Assembly (NCBI GenBank): GCA_027578815.1
Contig: JANBTH010000573.1
Location: 1 to 14,593, forward strand
Direction: 5' to 3'
DNA length: 14,593 nucleotides
Origin: Coemansia sp. RSA 1804
Lineage: Eukaryota; Kickxellomycota; Kickxellomycetes; Kickxellales; Kickxellaceae
Below, piece by piece: positions 1-7,841 of this stretch (within the stretch, counting starts at the first letter, position 1; each line of letters begins with the position of its first letter). The translations under genes and the position numbers were made by a program. Under the pieces are notes generated by a model. That model saw only the letters and a program-made list of their open reading frames with translations, made no database searches and was not told the DNA's origin.

Positions 1-389
1 GAGGTCTAGCATATTAAAAGTATTTGCATTACTTGGGTTCCAGAGTCCTTCCTCCCTTCTTTTATTCGTTTCTCTCAGCGTCCCCATTCCTCATTTACTC
101 ATCCACTAGTTTAGTTACTTTCTCCTTTACGAAAAACTACTTTTCTCGCCATTGAAGGACCTATCCTGTTTCTTTTTTACTTGCCATTCTCAATTATTAA
201 GCACGCACCACAGTTCTTTAACATTGCTATCAACACTAGTGCTTTGTTATTGCGTGTATGTTGTTTTTTCCTTTTATGGCCATACCAACATAGCAATGCA
301 ATACTAGTAACATCATCCATTTGTCTTTCTGCTGTACGCTATTTGCCAATAACTTTTTTCGCAATATAACCTACATCAAACATCTTTGC

Positions 390-397
390 TATAAATA
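390..397 (+). promoter_or_regulatory. Candidate TATA box (TATAAATA)
   Basis: A perfect TATAAATA lies about 515 bases before the NOX-like start codon. If used, it implies a long or spliced 5' leader. No strong GTAAGT-type donor is visible between it and the coding start, so this is a motif match only. Confidence 0.25.
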
Positions 398-871
398 GCA
401 CCGTGTCGCTGGCTATATCATCCATCTGAGCAACATTTGGCCTGCGAAGAAGACTCTTTAGACCAGTAAAGACTACAAAAAAGGAACTGTCTTGCAAAAA
501 GCAGTAGTATCTGTTATTAGGCGCACTGGTTTCAACCGGGCGTTTGTTCTGTGCGTTTCCCTATTTCTACGTGTGGATAACTATATTGCTGCACATTACT
601 GCTGTTTCAATTTAGTGGGTTTCCATCTTCATTCTTGCCAGTTCCTATCTTTTTTGTTGCACCTTCTGTTCGGTCGACGAGCTAAAAGAGAGGAAAACGC
701 CACTACAAGCCTAAAGCTTCAATCTCTTTGTTGTGCTCAATCATAATCTCTCGTCTGCGCTTTATTTTCTTATTATAGTCCGCTTGTATTATATTATCTT
801 TGTTTTGTTTCTGTTTTTGTCTTGCTGCTGCCAACACGACAGGAGTGTTTATATTTCCAGTCACAGAGGCC

Positions 872-884
872 GTATTTCTAGGCT
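872..884 (+). repeat. 13-base motif shared by two leaders, copy 1
   Basis: The 13 bases gtatttctaggct end 27 bases before the NOX-like ATG. The same 13 bases occur at 4211-4223, 31 bases before the transporter ATG. The tttctag inside it resembles a 3' splice site, so both copies may be acceptors of 5' UTR introns. A chance match is also possible in a window this size. Confidence 0.35.
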
Positions 885-911
885 GAAGGTGATCAGCATA
901 TTGCTATCATA

Positions 912-3179
912 ATGGAACCCAGCAGTTTAGAGCCGCGTGGCCAGCAGGAAATGACCGGCTATTGGGGCGAGAACAGCCAGAAACCACAGCCATCGAAAGA
1001 GCAGAAGCACTCACAGTTCCAGACGCAGCACTATGTTGCCATGCAGTCGCAGGCCTCTTTTGGTGTCGAATCGCCCACCCAGATCGAGATGCCGAAACGC
1101 AAATATCTCTTTCCACCGATATATCCGTGCCACTACATGCTCCAGCGTGCGGGATACATGGGTGGTTGGTTCGGGCTGCACGTAGCCATACTGGCCTATT
1201 TTATGGCCAAACACGGCGGAAAGGAGTGGGAGGAAGGGCTTAACTTGGCCTCCCAGTATGGCATTCTTGCCTCGGTAATGGGTATTCTTCTGGCAATGTC
1301 GCCCACATTTATTGGACTCTTGCGCTCGACGCCGCTCAACCGGCTTGCCACATTTGAAAAGCGCATCCATGCCCACAAGTACATGTCTTACATCCTCTTT
1401 CTATGGACTGTGGTGCACTCCTCCCTGCACTATTGGACCGGTGTTGAGTATGCCGATTCGATCAAAGCGACACACCTGTTTATCTTTTGGCAGGACCGTC
1501 TGGGCATCACCGGCCAGCTCATGTGGATGCTCTTCCTGTTTATCGGTCTCGCAGCCCTTCCGCCAGTCCGCCGTGCCTGCTATGAAGCGTTTTACTATAT
1601 CCACCATCTGTATATAGTAAACATCGTGCTGCTGTACCTGCACTCGGAGAATGGCAAGGCCATCCGCTACGTCACCGGGCCACTTGTAATCTTCGGACTC
1701 GACTATCTGTATCGCTGTGTAAGAAGCTATCCACTTATCCGAAGCCAGCGTGCACGTATACGATTCATAAAGTTCCACCCAAGCGATGTTGTCGAGATTG
1801 GGTTTGACAGGCGAGAGCTGTTCCAGCACACCAAGATCGGGCAGTATGTCAAAATATGTGTTCCAGAGCTCGGAATATTCCAGTGGCATCCGTTTACCCT
1901 AACCGCTACGCCAACAGAGGCAAAAGCCATGGCAGATGGCAGGTCTCATGGGATATGGCGCATTCATTTCAGAGCCACTGGGGACTGGACTCGCAAGTTT
2001 TCGCAGCGTCTGCAGAAGGTTGCCGCCGGCGGCGACGCCTATGCCAATAACTTTAACCAGGAGGCCCGGATTGGTCGGGTAGTCAACGACACGATCGTGC
2101 CTGATGTTGTGCCAATCCAGTGCACACAGGACGAAACCGAAAACCAGTACATAATGGCGATTGCAAACAGGCTGGATTCTGCCGACTCTGCTGTGGATAT
2201 TGTTGCTCCGGCGCAGATTCCAGCAAGCAATAGGCCTAAAGGCGCTACCGCTGAAAACGAGCAAACTGCCACACGTATTGGTGCTGCCAACGGGGGTATC
2301 GAGTCCTCGCGTCGCAGTGGGGATGCGCAGCTTGTGATGACATGCTACACTGGCAATGAGAACGAGAGCAACGGCGACAGCTACGCAGGCGAAATCTCTA
2401 GCCCTATGAACAGCGACCAGACGTGTCAAGCCGAAATACTGGTACCGACAAAACCGGAGCTTGATGGGCACTCGTTTATGATGCGCGCCAGCGAAAGCCG
2501 CTCAAGTGACAGCGTGTACGATGACAATGCCTGGTTCGACTTGGAACATAGCGATGGACTGGGTGGAGAAATGCAGACCATGCTTCCAACAATTCTTGTG
2601 GACGGACCATACAATGCGCCGATGGAGACGTTCTTTGAAAACCATGCAAACATCGTGTTTGCAGCGGGAATTGGGATCACCCCGTATATAGCTGCCCTGG
2701 AGCATGTTATCGAGCTCTGCAACAACTCTATTCCAATGCGCACTACGCAAAAAACACGCGAGGAGCTCCTTCCGCAGCGGATATACCTGGTATGGGTGTT
2801 CCGAGACATTTCACTCCTCAGTGTTATCTTGCCTCTGCTCCAGCGGCTGCGTGCCAGTGTGCAAGCGCACGAGATAGTGGTTCCGTGCTTGTATCTGACA
2901 GGGTCGATGGATGCAGAGCACGGGAGAACAGCCAGCGATGTGTTTGGAAGGCCCATGGTGAGGCTGTCTAATGGGATCCGGGTGTCGCAAGGAAGACCGC
3001 CTATCGCACGCATGGTCTCGTACGTTGCTGGGAAGCATGCCAACTCACACATGGGCGTTTTCTGCTGTGCGTCAAGGAAGATGACATCCATTGTGCGCAC
3101 AGCAGTTCACAACACCAACGCGGCCGTTTCTCATCAGGGAACTAGCCTGGAAATGCGTGCCGAATGCTTCTCCATGTGA
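912..3179 (+). CDS. NADPH oxidase-like transmembrane flavocytochrome (NOX / ferric reductase superfamily)
   Basis: This 755-residue protein should pass electrons from NADPH through FAD and two haems across a membrane, to oxygen (NOX) or ferric ions (FRE). About six hydrophobic segments lie between residues 82 and 270. Haem-ligand pairs have NOX spacing: H155/H169 (14 apart) and H231/H244 (13 apart, starting from a HH pair). The FAD motif HPFTLTATP is at 326-334 and GDWT at 357-360. The NADPH lobe has VDGP at 563-566, GIGITP at 586-591, a VWVFRD strand at 627-632 and YLTG at 661-664. These C-terminal motifs resemble NOX more than yeast Fre proteins. No EF hands are visible, so it is not NOX5/NoxC-like. 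About 200 residues separate GDWT from VDGP, where NOX proteins have a few tens. The usual CGP reads C-A-S at 719-721. The ATG has A at -3 and G at +4. The superfamily call is firm; the electron acceptor is not. Confidence 0.88.
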   Translation: MEPSSLEPRGQQEMTGYWGENSQKPQPSKEQKHSQFQTQHYVAMQSQASFGVESPTQIEMPKRKYLFPPIYPCHYMLQRAGYMGGWFGLHVAILAYFMAKHGGKEWEEGLNLASQYGILASVMGILLAMSPTFIGLLRSTPLNRLATFEKRIHAHKYMSYILFLWTVVHSSLHYWTGVEYADSIKATHLFIFWQDRLGITGQLMWMLFLFIGLAALPPVRRACYEAFYYIHHLYIVNIVLLYLHSENGKAIRYVTGPLVIFGLDYLYRCVRSYPLIRSQRARIRFIKFHPSDVVEIGFDRRELFQHTKIGQYVKICVPELGIFQWHPFTLTATPTEAKAMADGRSHGIWRIHFRATGDWTRKFSQRLQKVAAGGDAYANNFNQEARIGRVVNDTIVPDVVPIQCTQDETENQYIMAIANRLDSADSAVDIVAPAQIPASNRPKGATAENEQTATRIGAANGGIESSRRSGDAQLVMTCYTGNENESNGDSYAGEISSPMNSDQTCQAEILVPTKPELDGHSFMMRASESRSSDSVYDDNAWFDLEHSDGLGGEMQTMLPTILVDGPYNAPMETFFENHANIVFAAGIGITPYIAALEHVIELCNNSIPMRTTQKTREELLPQRIYLVWVFRDISLLSVILPLLQRLRASVQAHEIVVPCLYLTGSMDAEHGRTASDVFGRPMVRLSNGIRVSQGRPPIARMVSYVAGKHANSHMGVFCCASRKMTSIVRTAVHNTNAAVSHQGTSLEMRAECFSM
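2025..2579 (+). other. Long polar insertion between FAD and NADPH lobes of the NOX-like protein
   Basis: Residues about 372-556 fill a place where NOX family members have a short linker. The segment is rich in Ser, Asp, Glu, Asn and Ala, has no hydrophobic helix and looks disordered. It stays open for about 555 bases, and its bounds show no consensus splice pair. It is therefore most likely translated rather than a retained intron. It could be a regulatory loop, such as a phosphorylation or partner-binding site; that role is inferred. Confidence 0.6.
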
Positions 3180-4020
3180 GAGTACCTAGCATAGAGCAAC
3201 TGGGGTCGCTTGGTGCGGCGCAGGATAAAATAGAATATAGATTAACAGCCCTCGGGTTTGTTCACGACGTTATATACCCCTTATAGAATAGACATATCCG
3301 TTCATTATCATCATCACTACTACAGTTTGCTAAATATAAAAGGTGTAGGTATTTTCTTCCAACCTCATTGCAAGCAGAAGCGGGATTTTAATACTTCCTT
3401 GTCACTCAAATGATTCACTATTTCGTTTTTTTGTCAAGAACCGCGCGTATCTCGTTGGATATTTTGCTACCCGGGCTGGCTCAGAGCGCTTTATTCCCGT
3501 ATATCGTCTGCACTTTAAGCAACCAAGCAGTTCGTTCCTCTCGTCGTAACAGCTATTAATAACATTAAATCTCCTTTGAGCTGCGTAAATGAAATTCCCC
3601 CAACGCTGCTAAGGTTGGCCATACTAAACTGACATGTCGTCCAATAGCAGCGAACCTACTAAAGCAGCAATACAAAAAAGGTACTGCTGGCATTGCCAAT
3701 CCATTGCCTTTTTATTTTATGAGCGTATATTTTAAAATTTTCAGTCTCATTTTCATCTTTCTTCGATCTTGCTATTGCTTTGCAAAAAGATTGCAAAACC
3801 TTGGTCAGCTTTCGTCAATTTACTCTCCAAAATTTCCCTTCCGCCACGATGGCAATTCTGTATACATAAATTGCTGTGCATCCCTCATATATCGGCTGTC
3901 CTTTGTGGTTGCGCGTATTTTCTAAAGACCCAGCGGGATATTAAATGCTGGTCATTGGCAATGCTGATAATTTTCCAAATTGTTTCAACGCTATTTCGTC
4001 GCGATAATTAAAACGCGCCT

Positions 4021-4200
4021 GTCCGCCCCCCCTCCTCTCGTCTGCTGGACGCTTGCGCATACATGTGCTCTGCACACTGGCCAAGACTAATCTCTCTTAT
4101 CGCTCAGCGCCTTCCTCCCCCATCTCCCTCTCTTCTTCTATTGCCATTCTTCTTTATCTTCTTTGGTATCCTTTCTTCTACCCACTTGATTATCCATTAA
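4021..4200 (+). promoter_or_regulatory. Pyrimidine-rich promoter tract before the transporter gene
   Basis: Some 180 bases dominated by C and T on the coding strand precede the SSS transporter. CT-rich stretches near the transcription start are a common promoter feature in filamentous fungi. No clear TATA box is seen next to it. The start of transcription cannot be fixed from sequence alone. Confidence 0.35.
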
Positions 4201-4210
4201 GCCTCTCTGT

Positions 4211-4223
4211 GTATTTCTAGGCT
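4211..4223 (+). repeat. 13-base motif shared by two leaders, copy 2
   Basis: This is identical to 872-884 and similarly placed (31 bases before the ATG). The embedded tttctag would serve as a 3' splice site for an intron in the 5' leader. Confidence 0.35.
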
Positions 4224-4254
4224 TGTTGACCGTGGTAGGTTGCTCCCTGAACAA

Positions 4255-5889
4255 ATGGCAGACAGCACCGATTCAGGCGATGCTGGTGGCCCAAAGGTGT
4301 CGTCGCCGGCGGCAAATGCGCTTATCTACATGACGCTCATCTGCTTCCTTGTCCTTGGGATGGCTGCTGGCTGGCGCTCTCATCGAAATGCAGGACTGTT
4401 TCTGAAGGCAATAAAGTCGCAGGCCGTATGGGCTCTGTCGCTCAACTTTCTAGCCGTCAATATTGGATCTGGTATCTTCTACTCCCTGCCAGAGGTCGGG
4501 ACTATTGCGGGCATCACAGGAGTCTTTGCGTATGCATTTGCGTCAAGCGCGCCCTTGTTTGTCTTTGCCTTTGTTGGTCCGCTTTTTCGCAAATACAACT
4601 CGAGGCAGTGGTCGATGACTGCGTTTATAATGGAGCGTTTTGGGCGGCCACTGCACATTCTGTATGGCATAATCTGCACTTTATTTGTCGGCATGTACAT
4701 GGTCAGCGAACTAACCACAATATACGGCGTGTTCCAACTGCTGACTCCTCTGCATCCTCTCCCTCCGATGATCATCATCTGTGTTATCACGACCGCCTAC
4801 ACAGCCTTTGGCGGGGTTTTCGCATCTCTGATGACCGATGCTATTCAGGCGATCCTGATATTTGTCATGATAATAGTTGCCGTTATTGTCGTTGCGGTTA
4901 ATGTTCGCCCAACAAAAGAGGACATTGACCGCGTGGGTTTGGTCAAGCCAACAAAGATGGGCGGCGAGCTGTTTGTGATTCTCACCCTGGCAATCATGTT
5001 CTCGAACATGTACCACCAGGGCTTCTGGCAGCGCACGTTTTCTTCGCGCAACGACCGCGACTTGCGCTGGGCAACGTTCATTGGATTCTGGCTTGTGTTT
5101 GTCATAACAGCGCTTATTGGAATGGCCGGTCCACTTGCCGCATGGGCTGGAACGTGGTCGCCCGACTCTGATGTCCCTGGATCCAGCGCATTCTTCACCA
5201 TTATTGCCTCAATGGACAGCTGGGTGTCAGGCCTGATGCTTGTGCTAACAACCTCTTTAAGTTGCTGTGCCATTGACACATGTCAGACCGCAATGTTTGC
5301 CTCGCTGTTTGATCTGGCCGAGGAGCGGGTCAACATCTGGGTCGTGCGCGCAGTTGTCATTCTCCTTAACATCCCTGTTATTGTCTTGGCCATGCGCGCT
5401 CCCGACATTTTGCAGGTGTACTTGCTTGCTGATCTTCTCGCCAGCGCGACTATTCTTCCGGTGCTGTTTGGACTGTTCAGACATCTGGACTTCATCCACT
5501 GGACCGATGCGTTGGTTGGATGCTTTGGAGGTATCATTGCTGTCGGTGCGTTTGGCCAGGCGTATCTTGGAAATCGCCATGACGGCTGGCGGCTGCTTCT
5601 TCTGGATGGTGGTCTCTATGTAACTGATGAGCGTGTGCTTGGTGCATTCTGTTTTGCTCCGCTTGGGTCGGTTGTCTTTATGTTTTTCTTTGCCGGCCTG
5701 CGTATGGGCATCACGAGACTTCTTGGTCGCCGCCAGTATTGGCATGTCAAGAAGGAGGAAGCGGACGATAACAGTGAATCCAATTCAATTAAAAGCAGAA
5801 GCAGCAGCAGAAGCAGCAGCAGCAGTAGAAGCAGTCTCGAAGTTAATAGATGTATAAGATCCGATCACGCCAGCGACATAGTCAAATAA
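4255..5889 (+). CDS. Sodium:solute symporter (SSS) family transporter, Dur3-like
   Basis: This 544-residue integral membrane protein is a cation-coupled solute importer of the SSS family, probably in the plasma membrane. About 13 hydrophobic segments run from residue 22 to 490. Family hallmarks are visible. The first core helix carries LAVNIGSG (66-73). The signature TAFGGVFASLMTDAIQ is at 183-198. FWQRTFSSRNDRD (257-269) follows the next helix. A Ser/Thr-rich helix, LTTSLSCC at 331-338, matches the position of the sodium-site serines. Fungal members include urea and polyamine carriers (Dur3, Dur31), and the substrate here cannot be read from sequence. It is shorter than typical Dur3. The cytosolic tail (about 492-544) is polar and carries a Ser/Arg repeat. 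The frame is also open upstream to a TTG at 4240, but the ATG at 4255 has A at -3 and G at +4 and is preferred. Confidence 0.87.
   Translation: MADSTDSGDAGGPKVSSPAANALIYMTLICFLVLGMAAGWRSHRNAGLFLKAIKSQAVWALSLNFLAVNIGSGIFYSLPEVGTIAGITGVFAYAFASSAPLFVFAFVGPLFRKYNSRQWSMTAFIMERFGRPLHILYGIICTLFVGMYMVSELTTIYGVFQLLTPLHPLPPMIIICVITTAYTAFGGVFASLMTDAIQAILIFVMIIVAVIVVAVNVRPTKEDIDRVGLVKPTKMGGELFVILTLAIMFSNMYHQGFWQRTFSSRNDRDLRWATFIGFWLVFVITALIGMAGPLAAWAGTWSPDSDVPGSSAFFTIIASMDSWVSGLMLVLTTSLSCCAIDTCQTAMFASLFDLAEERVNIWVVRAVVILLNIPVIVLAMRAPDILQVYLLADLLASATILPVLFGLFRHLDFIHWTDALVGCFGGIIAVGAFGQAYLGNRHDGWRLLLLDGGLYVTDERVLGAFCFAPLGSVVFMFFFAGLRMGITRLLGRRQYWHVKKEEADDNSESNSIKSRSSSRSSSSSRSSLEVNRCIRSDHASDIVK
5794..5834 (+). 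repeat. AGC/AGA triplet repeat in the transporter tail
   Basis: An imperfect run of AGC codons broken by AGA encodes a Ser/Arg tract from residue 514 to about 527. Triplet tracts like this change length by slippage without breaking the frame. It could be a phosphorylatable tail, but that is inference. Confidence 0.85.
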
Positions 5890-6518
5890 GACAAGTTGTC
5901 TGATACATTGGACTCGTGTTCGTAGATATACCCATTTATCGCGATATTTTGTTAATGCACACCTTTTTTCAAGAACACCGTAAATGCATTTGATCCACAG
6001 CATGTCAACAATCAATTGCTTAGTGAAACCCTTACAATGGCGAGAAAATTAAATCGTCTATATTCCAAAATCATTTGGATTGCGTAAAACAAGCGGAAGA
6101 AAAGCCCCGTTTTGGCTCTTGCCAAAGTAAATTAATGTGTTGCCTTTAGGCGGCAAACCAAGCGAAGAGGATACCAACAGCAATGTTCTTTTCATCACAA
6201 TGTGCAAGCAAAATACTGATTTCTCTCGAACAATCAAAACGCCGGCTTATTGAGTAAAATTGCTCGTTTTTAAGATATTGTTCTTCCGGAAATTTCTCCT
6301 CCCTAGAAACACATTTAGCAAAAAAACAATACACTGTACTAAAAGAACTCCGCTGCCAGCTTGTTGTTTTGTTTTGTTAAAGAAATAGTTTGTGAGTGTT
6401 TACAACAAATATCAATTCCTTGTACTCTTGACTGCCATGCTTTTTTGAACGAGTCTTTTAACACTTGTAGACTGCAACCACACAACTATACATTAACAGA
6501 AGAAACATATAGCCGGCC
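5890..6518. other. Intergenic region, no gene seen
   Basis: This AT-rich stretch lies between the transporter stop and the start of the surface-protein gene. Short frames on both strands have no recognisable motif. It should contain the transporter 3' UTR and the promoter of the next gene. A sharp TATA box is not evident. Confidence 0.55.
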
Positions 6519-7561
6519 ATGCGATTGATATTCCTTTTCACCGTTGTTATCTCTGCGATTAACGTGTATGTCAGTGCCCAGCAACAAGTGGAGACCAATA
6601 TACTGAGCGTTGAAAGTTTTGTAAGTCTTACAGAGGCAACGGAAGCATTATCTACTGCAGCCGACGAACCCACGGCTTTGGATAGCAAATGTAAGTTGTT
6701 ATGCTTACTTTGGATTAGCTGAACAAGTAGGTTGGTACTGTTCAAACTCCAACTGCCTCAACATTATTTGTATATTTTTATTGGATTTCTTGTCTAATGG
6801 CTAAATGCTGCTTTTGAAGTTGTGACAATAATGTAGCTCAAAAGACAGATGAAGCTGAGCAAACAGACTCATTGACGGAATCAGCTGAAAAGCAGCAGCA
6901 GACCGACCTTACTGCTGGACCAAATGATAGCTCTAGCGGTTCCGATACGTCTGATAACACAGATAATGAACAGGAATCGACCGAATTACCCGGCGAAGCA
7001 CCGTCTACTGATGCATCATCTACCGACAGTGATCTCAAGACTTCTACTACGCTAGTCAAACCTACCTCAGAGCCTGTTTCAACAGACAGCTCTAAACATA
7101 ACTCTATCTCTTGGAATTCAGAAATCTCAACTCCAGATCCAACCCAACATCAAGAAGGCCAGACCACTTCTAAACCTGTGAAACAAGAGCCATCGCCACC
7201 AAAGCCATCCAGTGCCGCCAATATACCCATGCCCACCAGACACACGGTTGTTAATGTGGCAACCGTCACCGTGGATGGAAAGCTTGTTCTGTCTTCAGAA
7301 ACCACGGTTATAAGTGACGACAGCAGGAATACTATTGTCAACAGCAATGGCATGACAGATTACAGCCCTAGTAATGATTTCGCAAACAACCTGCCATTCA
7401 CCTCAACTGTCATTGTTGATGGAAGCACGGTTATTGTGACTGGTGAACAGGGCGCCAAACACTCTCATGCTCGTTCAGTGGCCGATCTCTTGTCTTTGAA
7501 GATGATGGCACTGACTCTTGTTGTTCCAGCAGTCACCATTCTGACATTTTTTGTTTTCTAA
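6519..7561 (+). CDS. Secreted Ser/Thr-rich, probably GPI-anchored cell-surface protein (two exons)
   Basis: The gene spans exon 1 (6519-6690), an intron (6691-6836) and exon 2 (6837-7561), giving 298 residues. Exon 1 encodes a signal peptide: a basic start, a hydrophobic core, and a likely cut after A20 (VSA then QQQ). The middle (about 30-190) is rich in Ser, Thr, Asp, Glu and Pro, as in O-glycosylated wall proteins. Near the C-terminus two similar valine-rich motifs occur, ATVTVDG at 199-205 and STVIVDG at 247-253. The last 19 residues (280-298) are hydrophobic and end the protein, as in GPI signals; an anchor site would lie near residues 270-275. Few Cys are present. Without splicing, exon 1 ends at an early stop and exon 2 has no ATG start, so the intron is needed. 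The family is not recognised. It converges with the methyltransferase gene, with 280 bases between the stops. Confidence 0.75.
6691..6836 (+). other. Spliceosomal intron (146 bases) in the surface-protein gene
   Basis: The donor is a perfect GTAAGT at 6691 and the acceptor TAG is at 6834-6836, with a CTAAT branch-like site at 6794-6798. Exon 1 ends one base into a codon and exon 2 supplies the other two, making TCT (Ser58). This joins a signal-peptide frame to the long downstream frame with no stop. The alternative AG at 6818-6819 leads at once to a stop. Confidence 0.8.
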
Positions 7562-7841
7562 AAGGTGGCGGTATTAGCACTCTTCTTTTACTGTAGGACG
7601 TAAGATCTTTTGTGTAGTTGACCTTTTTTTTTCTCAATTTGGCATTCAACCATATTACTTAGATTTTTAAGCAAGAATTCCACAATTTATATTGCTGATA
7701 TTAACAAAAAAAAGCTTTACAATTAGTGGTAATGATATCCGTCGTGTTATGAATGTTAAACAAGTAGAAAATGGCTACGGCGTCTGGTGCATGATGATAT
7801 GAAAACTAGCAGAATGCTAAGAACTAAACAAATGAAGCAGC
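7562..7841. other. Convergent 3' regions of surface-protein and methyltransferase genes
   Basis: These 280 AT-rich bases separate two stop codons facing each other. T-rich tracts near 7622-7635 and an A-run near 7705-7713 suggest poly(A) regions for both strands. The transcripts may overlap at their 3' ends. Confidence 0.5.

Larger units (their letters stand above)
1..911. other. Intergenic / 5' leader region upstream of the NOX-like gene
   Basis: No protein-coding gene is supported here. The open frames present are short, start at non-ATG codons or have random-looking composition. The sequence is AT- and pyrimidine-rich, as in fungal promoters and 5' UTRs. It holds a canonical TATAAATA at 390-397 and, close to the next start codon, AG sites preceded by pyrimidines (for example atatttccag, and tttctag ending at 881). 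These could be acceptors of a 5' UTR intron. I see no tRNA, repeat family or transposon end. Confidence 0.6.
3180..4254. other. Intergenic: NOX-like 3' region and transporter promoter
   Basis: The left part is AT-rich 3' flanking DNA. Open frames at 3704-4011 give low-complexity, hydrophobic translations in overlapping frames and look like noise. The right part (about 4021-4200) is strongly pyrimidine-rich, with a CCCCCCCTCCTCTC run, which is common just upstream of fungal transcription starts. No RNA gene is seen. Confidence 0.55.

Noticed and set aside
492..746. 84-codon frame upstream of the NOX-like gene
   Set aside because: It starts at TTG and its translation is Cys/Phe/Leu-rich without motifs; it is most likely leader sequence.
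1899..3100. Long antisense open frames (190 and 224 codons) across the NOX-like gene
   Set aside because: They lie opposite a gene with clear haem, FAD and NADPH motifs and their translations show no family signal; they are shadows of its codon bias.
3704..4011. Two overlapping frames before the transporter gene
   Set aside because: They overlap in different frames in AT-rich DNA, are hydrophobic by composition and show no signal-peptide or domain pattern.
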